Of a DNA stretch of 15,325 nt, positions 1 through 6,192 are shown piece by piece (the first letter of the stretch is position 1; each line of letters opens with the position of its first letter). The stretch is from the NCBI GenBank assembly GCA_002409145.1, contig DHUL01000041.1:4807-20131 (forward strand). The letters run 5' to 3'. A program made the translations under genes and the position numbers. The DNA is from Bacteroidales bacterium UBA5235 (GTDB lineage Bacteria > Bacteroidota > Bacteroidia > Bacteroidales > VadinHA17). The notes beneath the pieces were generated by a model. It ran no database searches and had not been told where the DNA came from. It saw nothing but the letters and a program-made list of their open reading frames with translations.

Positions 1-78
1 GTCTGCCCCGTCATGCATGATTTGAAGGACATTCTCCGGGTCACACGATTTGCGGAATTTTCCGGCCTGTACCAATAA
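1..78 (+). CDS. C-terminal end of a possible STAS-domain protein (partial)
   Basis: Frame 1 is open from the left edge to a TAA at 76-78 and encodes 25 residues ending LKDILRVTRFAEFSGLYQ. The pattern of a charged helix, then I/V-L-x-V-T-x-F-x-x-F and a final aromatic residue, resembles the last helix of STAS-domain anti-sigma-factor antagonists, which often end in forms such as L-x-I-T-G-F-x-x-L-F. The stop lies 5 bases from the convergent stop of the membrane protein gene at 84. Only the tail is visible, so the family call is an inference from pattern. A codon-aligned open frame on the opposite strand is the main alternative reading. Confidence 0.45.
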   Translation, partial: VCPVMHDLKDILRVTRFAEFSGLYQ

Positions 79-83
79 AAAAT

Positions 84-1304
84 CTATCGGATGAAATCCA
101 TCTTTGTCGATTGCTTCCCGAGCCTCCCGAACATCTTCACCCAGAAATATTCGAGGCTGCACAGGAATCCTGCTTTTTGCCAGAAGAATAATATTATACT
201 CCACAACAACACATTCATCCCGCCAAAGAGGAGGCACCCGTTGATGGTCTGATCCCAACCGGGGACAACGTGAAACCAGAGCACCCTGAACAGCTCCGAT
301 GTTGTTGTTTCCAGAAGGTATATCGTCAGGCTGACCCTGCTGAACCACTTCAGGAGTGCCATGCGGGTCAGCAGCCGATTATTCTTCTCCTGCGTCAGCA
401 GTGCGGTTACAATTAGCAAAATGAAGAACCCCAGTTCAAAATTTGTCTTGAAATACCAGAAAAAATCTGGCCTTGAGATTGACTTGTCAAACTCTGTCAT
501 TCCGGCCAGTCCATAGACACAGAACAGCGTACCCAGTGGCAACGCATAAAGTTTCAGCAACCTCCTCCTGCCATGATATGCCATGAGCCCGATCATCATG
601 CCGGTAAGGCCATAGGCCGAATAAGGCAGAAGCGGATATGGATTGGCTATGGTAAAACTGAAAAAGGTTGCTGCCAGAAAGTGACGCGATTCAACAGCCC
701 GTTCAAACGAAGGAAAAATCGAGATCCTGGCAAAGGAGAGGATCATTATAAGCGCTATGGAGAGACCCAGGAGCAGGTATTGGGTTCTTTCCTTCCTGAT
801 ATGTTTCAACAGCAGGAATAAGACCGGGGTAAGCAGAATCAGGTTGAAGGCGATGGTGGACAGCGATGATCCCTCGAAATATTTGGTATAACCAGGGAAC
901 TCCAGCTTCGAATCCCTCAGTGAAGCGGCCACAACCGTCAGATCAGGCATGTTGTTGATGAAATCGATATTCCACCGGCCAAGGAAAATGTTTAGCAGAT
1001 AATGGATGATTACATAGATCAGCCCGGCAATCATAACATACAGGAAAGGTTTGAATATCAGTCTCTCTTCGCTCCTTCGCGACAACATAATTGTATTAAC
1101 AACCATGGAGTAAATGATGAAAATTCCTCCCCAGAGAGCCATGAAACTCATTATAATAATAAGTAGCGGAGGGTCTTCAAAATCGATTTTATGGATATTG
1201 GCAAAATTATAGATCGATGAATGAAAGAAAATGATCAGTATCAGCGCGAGTCCCCTCAGCACATCGAGCGACTCGATCCTTTTATTTCCCGCCAGGTCAT
1301 TCAT
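84..1304 (-). CDS. Polytopic membrane protein, DUF418 / acyltransferase-like family
   Basis: A 406-residue integral membrane protein with about ten hydrophobic segments (roughly residues 17-32, 46-72, 87-106, 150-167, 176-193, 210-243, 253-268, 289-304, 322-345 and 357-378). The N-terminus has R-x-x-S-L-D-V-L-R-G-L-A (residues 9-20) followed by an H at 28. This signature is shared by DUF418, DUF1624 and the wider acyltransferase-3 / heparan-glucosaminide acetyltransferase-like group, whose members move acyl groups across or at the membrane. The KWFSRVSLTIYLLETT stretch near 319-334 resembles the conserved late DUF418 block. The ATG at 1304 lies inside the last codons of the preceding 55-residue gene (8-base overlap, AATGAATGA), so translation is probably coupled. 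By context it may act with the adenylate-forming enzyme of the same operon. Substrate unknown. Confidence 0.8.
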   Translation of the reverse strand: MNDLAGNKRIESLDVLRGLALILIIFFHSSIYNFANIHKIDFEDPPLLIIIMSFMALWGGIFIIYSMVVNTIMLSRRSEERLIFKPFLYVMIAGLIYVIIHYLLNIFLGRWNIDFINNMPDLTVVAASLRDSKLEFPGYTKYFEGSSLSTIAFNLILLTPVLFLLLKHIRKERTQYLLLGLSIALIMILSFARISIFPSFERAVESRHFLAATFFSFTIANPYPLLPYSAYGLTGMMIGLMAYHGRRRLLKLYALPLGTLFCVYGLAGMTEFDKSISRPDFFWYFKTNFELGFFILLIVTALLTQEKNNRLLTRMALLKWFSRVSLTIYLLETTTSELFRVLWFHVVPGWDQTINGCLLFGGMNVLLWSIILFFWQKAGFLCSLEYFWVKMFGRLGKQSTKMDFIR

Positions 1305-1464
1305 TGTTGTCTGATTCCTTTTTTATTCTGGAAAGTTTATCTGAGCTGAGGAAGTCAATCCTTCCCCTCTCACCAGGATCACAGGCCGAATCCGGGATTT
1401 CTGCGAATTCCATCCATACTGCCGGATCAATGATTGAACCTTCTGATGTAATCATATTACTCAT
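1297..1464 (-). CDS. Small 55-residue protein of unknown function, overlapping both neighbours
   Basis: I do not recognise this protein. It starts at ATG 1464, within the last codons of the adenylate-forming enzyme gene (stop TAA at 1457-1459). It ends at TGA 1297-1299, beyond the ATG of the membrane protein gene at 1304. Both overlaps are 8 bases, the classic layout for translational coupling. A purine-rich AGGAG lies about 11 bases upstream and GAGG sits closer. The product is hydrophilic and acidic, with no membrane segment or signal peptide; it starts MSNMITSEGS, has a DPAVWMEFAE block and ends in a charged KLSRIKKESDNNE tail. The frame stays open further upstream to 1578, but that part lies inside the conserved C-terminus of the upstream enzyme, so the internal ATG is preferred. 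It might be an accessory subunit of the operon. Real gene status is probable, not proven. Confidence 0.55.
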   Translation of the reverse strand: MSNMITSEGSIIDPAVWMEFAEIPDSACDPGERGRIDFLSSDKLSRIKKESDNNE

Positions 1465-2839
1465 TAACCTCAAATCTCCTTCTGATTCTGACAAGCTTTC
1501 CTGAATTTTTGCCGGATTCCGGGCTTCCGAATTCAACCGATACCTCAGGCAGATTGCATTTGTACTTTGAAAAAACATCCTTAACCGACTCTGCTATTAC
1601 GCCCCTGTCAAATTCTTCAGGATTCGCATCATCCTTCAGTTTTATCCTCACCAGTACATGTTCCGGGGAGTCCTGTGTGGCCTGGTACTCATCAATCTCC
1701 TCCGACGATGATATTATCGCCCTGCTTATATAATCCGGGAAAATGGGTTGCCATTTGTTGCTCTCTGTGGTCCTGGCCCAGAAAAGATCATCGGCCCTGC
1801 CCTGGATGGATTGAATGACCCTGAAATTCGAACCGCACCGGCATTTTTCAGGACTTATGGTAATGATATCATTAAGCTCATAGCGGATAATGGGTTGTGA
1901 TTTTTTGTGGAGATCGGTGACTATCAGCCTGTTGCATGGCTGTCCGGAACTGGTCTCCGATCCGTCGTTATTAAACGTCTCAACCATTACCAGGTCCTCA
2001 TTGATATGCAGGTTGCCGTATTTGCACGTGATTGCCATCGGCGCCTCGGTGCATTTGTAGATCTCATGTACCGGGCAGTGAAGCACGTCGGACAGGTACT
2101 TTTTCACGTCGGGATAAAGGATCTCCGCATAGGAGACTACCCGCTCCGGCGAGACCGAAAGTCTTCCGGCTTCGACTTCCCTGGCGATTATCTTAAGCAT
2201 CGATGGCGGTGCCGAGATGACGTTCGGCTGAAGCCGCTGCAACTGATCATTCACCTCCTCCGTCGAATCCAACTGGCTTATGTAAGTCATCCTGTGGCCC
2301 AGAATATTCAGGTTGAAAGCAGGGGAGCTCACCCTGAGGATAAATGCGAGGTTCAGCTTCTCCTTCCTCGGGAAATGAAAACGGGCAAACAGGGCCGCCT
2401 TCATGTACATCTCCTCGCGCCTTGTCAGGATCTCCACTCCCTTGTTGCCGCTGGTGCCGGACGACATGCCAACATTCAGTCCGTTCAGTCGGCGGGAAAA
2501 GTCCCTCGATTTCTCAACTTCCAGGCAAAAGTTTATTATCTCCTCCCGGGTCAATCCGACTGTATTGTAGTCAGTCAGGTTGTCCATCATGATTTTCTTG
2601 TTGACAGTGGGGAGATTTGTGAAATCGGTCAGGTCACAGTCCTTGTAGTGATTGTGGAAAAACTGCGAATGTCTGATAGCGTATTTTGTGATCTGGCGGA
2701 TCTGTCTGGCCTGGTACCGGCTGATCTCCGGCTCTGTGAAATGGCGGAACCGGTATTTGCAGAGGAGGAAGAACAGGAGGAAACTCCTGGTTTCGAGACT
2801 GTACAGTCCGCTGAATATGGAAGAGAGCATCCTTTTCAT
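1457..2839 (-). CDS. CapK/PaaK-like adenylate-forming enzyme (phenylacetate-CoA ligase / F390 synthetase-related)
   Basis: A 460-residue ANL-superfamily enzyme of the phenylacetate-CoA ligase / coenzyme F390 synthetase-like branch. These enzymes activate a carboxylate with ATP to an acyl- or aryl-adenylate. Visible motifs in order: the Ser/Thr/Gly-rich ATP loop SSGTSGNKG (126-134), YKCTE (261-265) in place of the usual Y-G-x-T-E, RYELND (319-324) for ribose binding, a CRCG pair (333-336) typical of the PaaK/CapK branch, and a C-terminal domain with SGKLVRIRRR, where K448 matches the usual catalytic lysine. Residues 10-28 are hydrophobic, so the N-terminus may touch the membrane. The ATG at 2839 is the first ATG after an in-frame stop and follows a good promoter at 2883-2914. 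It is the first gene of an overlapping three-gene operon with a polytopic membrane protein, which suggests acylation of an envelope component (inference). Confidence 0.85.
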   Translation of the reverse strand: MKRMLSSIFSGLYSLETRSFLLFFLLCKYRFRHFTEPEISRYQARQIRQITKYAIRHSQFFHNHYKDCDLTDFTNLPTVNKKIMMDNLTDYNTVGLTREEIINFCLEVEKSRDFSRRLNGLNVGMSSGTSGNKGVEILTRREEMYMKAALFARFHFPRKEKLNLAFILRVSSPAFNLNILGHRMTYISQLDSTEEVNDQLQRLQPNVISAPPSMLKIIAREVEAGRLSVSPERVVSYAEILYPDVKKYLSDVLHCPVHEIYKCTEAPMAITCKYGNLHINEDLVMVETFNNDGSETSSGQPCNRLIVTDLHKKSQPIIRYELNDIITISPEKCRCGSNFRVIQSIQGRADDLFWARTTESNKWQPIFPDYISRAIISSSEEIDEYQATQDSPEHVLVRIKLKDDANPEEFDRGVIAESVKDVFSKYKCNLPEVSVEFGSPESGKNSGKLVRIRRRFEVNE

Positions 2840-2882
2840 CAGAACCGGTCATTAGCACTCCCCCTTCCAGACAGTATTAATG

Positions 2883-2914
2883 CAAATATAGGAATTCATC
2901 AAGGGCATTGTCAA
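2883..2914 (-). promoter_or_regulatory. Bacteroidota-type promoter for the adenylate-forming enzyme operon
   Basis: On the minus strand, TTG (2914-2912) is followed by 21 bases and a perfect TAnnTTTG box, TATATTTG (2890-2883). This matches the primary sigma factor consensus of Bacteroidota. Transcription would start near 2876, giving a leader of about 37 bases before the ATG at 2839. The stretch 2915-2999 upstream shows nothing else I can name. Confidence 0.65.
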
Positions 2915-2999
2915 TGGTTGCCCGGGGAGGACTTGAATACCCGCATGTCTTCCTGATATCATGGTCAGCATTTATGTGTTGGCTCATCCGGGCCAGCTC

Positions 3000-3035
3000 A
3001 AAAAAAAAAGGCCGGTTACTATCTGTATCCCGGCC
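3000..3035 (-). terminator. Intrinsic terminator downstream of tRNA-Ser
   Basis: Read on the minus strand, GGCCGG (3035-3030) and CCGGCC (3015-3010) form a perfect 6-bp GC stem around a 14-base loop, followed directly by ten T residues (3009-3000). It lies 14 bases past the tRNA 3' end, and it insulates the tRNA from the operon promoter at 2883-2914. Confidence 0.85.
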
Positions 3036-3047
3036 TGCTTTGACTTC

Positions 3048-3136
<89 letters not shown>

Positions 3137-3201
3137 AAAAAACACTATTTTGTCTTGTTGTTCACCGGTAAATGTAATCTGCCCGGTTTTCAACAGAGGG
3201 G

Positions 3202-3234
3202 CAAAAATATAAAAACATTGGATACTTTACAAAA
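3202..3234 (-). promoter_or_regulatory. Bacteroidota-type promoter for tRNA-Ser
   Basis: On the minus strand, TTTTG (3234-3230) is followed by 20 bases and TATTTTTG (3209-3202), a perfect TAnnTTTG box. A start near 3195 would give a leader of about 60 bases ahead of the tRNA. The rest of the 3137-3278 gap holds no other feature that I can see. Confidence 0.65.
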
Positions 3235-3278
3235 TTCTGATTCTCTTTTAAACTCATGACTGTTTACATTATTCTGAC

Positions 3279-4694
3279 TTAACCAGTCCGGGCATTTTTC
3301 ACCAGCAGCGCCACATTCTCCACATGGAAGGTATGCGGGAACATATCGACCGGGGTGATGCGCGCCACATCGTACACTGCTGAAAGGATCCCGATGTCGC
3401 GTGCCTGGGTGGCCGGATTACAGCTGACATACACTATCCTGTCAGCGCCCGAGCGCAGCATAGCGTTTACCACATCGGCGTGCATGCCGGCCCGTGGCGG
3501 ATCAGTGATTATAACATCAGGCTTCCCGCGCCTGAGGAAAAGCTCATCAGTAAGGGTATCCTTTATGTCGCCCGCAATGAAAAAGGCGTTCGAAATTCCG
3601 TTCTCAACAGCGTTGACCCGGGCGTCAGCCACCGCCTCCTCAATATACTCTATCCCCGTCACCCCCGCAGCCTGCGATGCCAGGTAACACGCGATAGTGC
3701 CGGTACCGGTATACAGGTCATAAACATTCTCCCTGCCGGTCAACTGCGCGAACTCTTTCACAATCCCGTACAACCTCACCGCCTGGCCGCTGTTTGTCTG
3801 GTAAAACGACTTCGGGCCAACCCTGAATCGAAGTCCGTCCATCACCTCTGTGATGAACATGCTTCCGGCCATATGAACCGGCTGCAGGTCGGAGATACTA
3901 TCGTTCCTCTTGGTATTTATTATGCTATACAGCGAAGTGATTTCCGGGAACCTTTCGGTCAGGAACCCAAGCAGCAGGTCCCGCTCACCGGGTAAGGCAT
4001 CGGTTGTCACGAGGACGACCATAACCTCACCTGTTGAGGATTTCCTGACGATCATGTTGCGGAGGAATCCGCTGTGTTCCCTGAAATCATAGAAGGGCAG
4101 CCGCTTCTCGAGCGCGTATTTTCTGACCTCATTACGGATAGTATCTGCCGGCTCTGACATCAGGAGGCATTCTTTGATGTCAAGCACCTTGTCAAAGATT
4201 CCCGGGATGTGAAATCCAAGGGCAGGCTCAGTCACTACTGCCTCTGTCCCGATCTCCTCCCGTGTCATCCATCGCCTCTTGGAAAAAGTGAATTCAAGCT
4301 TGTTCCGGTAGCCGTAAATCTTCTCAGAACCAAGGATCGGGTCAACCTGCCCGATATTAATATGCCCAATCCGCGTCAGGTTGTCTGTCACCTGTTTCGC
4401 CTTGTAAAAAAGCTGCCGGTCATACGGAAGATGCTGCCAACGGCATCCTCCACACACCCCGAAATGCCTGCATGGCGGTTCTGCCCTGCCGGGCGAAGGG
4501 GTAATAACCTCCAGCGCAACCCCTTCCATGTACCTCTTCTTCTTTTTTGTGACACGGACATCAACCACATCGCCGGGAACCATTCCCGGCACGAAGAGCA
4601 CCATGTCATCGACCTTCGCGATAGCGTTGCCTTCTGAGCCTATATCCGTAATCGTGACGCCCCTTAGTATGGGCAACTGTTTCTTTCTTCCCAC
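3279..4694 (-). CDS. rlmD: 23S rRNA (uracil-5-)-methyltransferase RlmD (RumA family)
   Basis: A 471-residue SAM-dependent RNA m5U methyltransferase. In E. coli, RlmD modifies U1939 of 23S rRNA; TrmA-type and RlmCD-type relatives make the exact target an inference. Order of parts: an N-terminal TRAM RNA-binding domain (about 8-66), a 4Fe-4S site from Cys75, Cys81, Cys84 and Cys176 (C-x5-C-x2-C plus a distant Cys), the SFYQTN block (296-301), the SAM-binding DLYTGTGT (326-333) and GIEY (347-350), TDPPRAG (397-403), and the catalytic SCNPAT with Cys425. Glu459 in HVENVALL fits the conserved general base. Length fits the family. The ATG at 4694 lies 6 bases from the stop of the lipoprotein hydrolase gene upstream, so the two are probably cotranscribed. 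Confidence 0.95.
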   Translation of the reverse strand: MGRKKQLPILRGVTITDIGSEGNAIAKVDDMVLFVPGMVPGDVVDVRVTKKKKRYMEGVALEVITPSPGRAEPPCRHFGVCGGCRWQHLPYDRQLFYKAKQVTDNLTRIGHINIGQVDPILGSEKIYGYRNKLEFTFSKRRWMTREEIGTEAVVTEPALGFHIPGIFDKVLDIKECLLMSEPADTIRNEVRKYALEKRLPFYDFREHSGFLRNMIVRKSSTGEVMVVLVTTDALPGERDLLLGFLTERFPEITSLYSIINTKRNDSISDLQPVHMAGSMFITEVMDGLRFRVGPKSFYQTNSGQAVRLYGIVKEFAQLTGRENVYDLYTGTGTIACYLASQAAGVTGIEYIEEAVADARVNAVENGISNAFFIAGDIKDTLTDELFLRRGKPDVIITDPPRAGMHADVVNAMLRSGADRIVYVSCNPATQARDIGILSAVYDVARITPVDMFPHTFHVENVALLVKNARTG

Positions 4695-4700
4695 CCTTTT

Positions 4701-5933
4701 CTACCTGTATGTCTTGAAAAACTCATATCCTGCAAGCAATGCCGGCACCGAAGCCTGTGAATGATCCAGCCCGTTCAGCGTTACATAAAAGCAGGTAAGC
4801 GGACTCGTACCCGAACCAATCATCATATCGTACTGACTCTGTGAGATTGCAGGCATAACATAACTATCAGCTGTGCCGTGCATCAGGAGGAGCGGCACAT
4901 CGCAATCCCATCCATAAATGCTATTGTCGCTCAGCGCATTACGAACACCCAGGTACTTCTGATCGCTCTCGGCGCCAGAGAGATACTCAGCAGTGAATAG
5001 TCCTGATATGCTTGTGGTAAGCTGGCTGTTTATCAGTTCAGATGAGTGTTTGCCGTCGTAGAGACCGGGTATTGCTGACGCATACTGACTGTTGAACATA
5101 TCGGTCAGTTCATTGGGATAAAGATCATAGGTTGTGTAGGCATTGGCTATGTATCCGAGGAATACCGGCATGGGATACTCTGTCAGTCCGGTCACTGCAG
5201 TGTTGAAGTATCTCAGGTCATATGGCCCGGCCCCGCATGATGCGGCTTTCACTGTAAATTCTGACGAATAGTCCTCATCTAATGCCCGGAGCAATGCCAT
5301 TGTTGCCCAGCCCCCCTGGGAATATCCCAGCAGGTAGCAGTCGGTGGTGACCGAGATATCTTTTGCAACATCTTCATCGAACTCGGCCACGGCCCGAAGC
5401 ATGTCAAGCACGCTCTGCACAGTCGACTCCTTGTGCAGGTATGGATGCACCAAGGAACTGGATGCACCGAATCCGAGGTAATCCGGTAATATAACAACAT
5501 AACCAGCTGACGCTATGTACTCAATCATCTGGTAGCCAAGATTCTGCGGATCAGCTGTAGGAGCCGCAGAGTGCAGTGTGTTGGTGCCGTTCTGGAACGA
5601 GAGAATCGGGTAGGTGCCGGGAGCAGTCGGGGTACAGATCAGTCCTGATGCAACCACAGGCGCTCCCTTGAACTCAGTGTTGTAGGTGACGGAGTAAACA
5701 TTAACCCCGCTTACAACGTCGGGGATGATTTCTGCAGCAGCCTGGTATTGGGTGGCAGCCAGCGTCAGGACACTGATGATATTCTCCTTCGTTCTCATCA
5801 TCTCAACCTCGCTCGAGACAAGGTATGTATTGTCTGCGAACGGGTCTACCGGATCATCCTTGCGGCACGACTGCATCATCAGCAGCGGCAATGTGAGCAG
5901 CAGCAAAGAGCGGAGAGTTGGTTTGCTTTTCAT
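4701..5933 (-). CDS. Lipoprotein alpha/beta hydrolase, secretory lipase-like
   Basis: A 410-residue exported serine hydrolase. The N-terminus has basic residues, a leucine-rich core and LLMMQSC, a loose lipobox with Cys23, followed by polar RKDD, so it is likely a lipoprotein. The nucleophile elbow GYSQG puts the catalytic Ser at residue 205. Asp356 in MHGTADSYV and His391 in GLDHSQ complete a credible triad. ILPDYLGFGAS (about 148-158) fits the oxyanion region of the fold. The GYSQGGWA form is seen in LIP-type secretory lipases and related esterases; the natural substrate is unknown. The frame extends 7 codons to a TTG at 5954, but the ATG at 5933 puts the signal peptide first and is preferred. 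It lies 6 bases upstream of rlmD, an odd pairing that is likely just shared transcription. Confidence 0.85.
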   Translation of the reverse strand: MKSKPTLRSLLLLTLPLLMMQSCRKDDPVDPFADNTYLVSSEVEMMRTKENIISVLTLAATQYQAAAEIIPDVVSGVNVYSVTYNTEFKGAPVVASGLICTPTAPGTYPILSFQNGTNTLHSAAPTADPQNLGYQMIEYIASAGYVVILPDYLGFGASSSLVHPYLHKESTVQSVLDMLRAVAEFDEDVAKDISVTTDCYLLGYSQGGWATMALLRALDEDYSSEFTVKAASCGAGPYDLRYFNTAVTGLTEYPMPVFLGYIANAYTTYDLYPNELTDMFNSQYASAIPGLYDGKHSSELINSQLTTSISGLFTAEYLSGAESDQKYLGVRNALSDNSIYGWDCDVPLLLMHGTADSYVMPAISQSQYDMMIGSGTSPLTCFYVTLNGLDHSQASVPALLAGYEFFKTYR

Positions 5934-6025
5934 GACTTTCAGTATTATCTGCAATATTAACGGAAAAATGTGAGATGGAGTATCCTGGGTTGTTTGGGGT
6001 AAGGCATGCTGATTACAATGCTTAA

Positions 6026-6130
6026 TGCCCTACAGGCAATGATACAATGGTGGGGTGCATATACAAATCTTCATCCCCTACGGGGAATTTATTGGGCGTA
6101 GCCCATTCAGCATTGTATAACACCACCCCC
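6026..6130. repeat. Hairpin-rich REP-like intergenic block
   Basis: Three short palindromes share a CCTAC core or its complement: TGCC-CTACA-GGCA (6026-6038), CCCC-TAC-GGGG (6075-6085) and TGGGC-GTA-GCCCA (6093-6105). An outer inverted repeat, ATACAATG (6042-6049) with CATTGTAT (6111-6118), encloses the last two. This is the look of a dispersed REP- or MITE-like intergenic sequence. Only one copy is in this window. It occupies most of the 235-base gap between the divergent hydrolase and ABC-F genes; the rest (5955-6025 and 6131-6192) is plain apart from a possible -7 box at 6164-6171. Confidence 0.5.
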
Positions 6131-6163
6131 ATCCGCCCCTGCCCCCATCCGGATGATTTTGCA

Positions 6164-6171
6164 TATATTTG
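6164..6171 (+). promoter_or_regulatory. Possible -7 box for the ABC-F operon
   Basis: TATATTTG is a perfect TAnnTTTG box 21 bases ahead of the ABC-F ATG at 6193. No convincing TTG lies at the expected distance upstream, where the sequence is C-rich, so only half of the promoter is supported. Confidence 0.4.
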
Positions 6172-6192
6172 CGGTTTTATATATCCGGCCAG

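Noticed and set aside
1..162. Minus-strand open frame from a GTG at 162 to the left edge, reading GEDVREAREAIDKDGF and onward.
   Set aside because: It overlaps the last 79 bases of the membrane protein gene and is codon-aligned antisense to the plus-strand STAS-like tail, which has the better family resemblance and a stop placed just before the convergent gene. It cannot be excluded without the neighbouring sequence.
1304..1504. A 66-codon plus-strand frame opposite the 55-residue gene.
   Set aside because: No family features or placement support it, whereas the minus-strand frame has overlapping start and stop positions consistent with the operon.
1907..2956. A 349-codon open frame on the plus strand.
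   Set aside because: It lies opposite the adenylate-forming enzyme gene, whose motifs are clear, and its product shows no recognisable domain. Long antisense frames are common in this codon usage.
6169..6192. TTG start adding 8 residues to the ABC-F protein.
   Set aside because: The TTG forms the end of the TAnnTTTG box at 6164-6171, and the ATG at 6193 gives the usual N-terminus.
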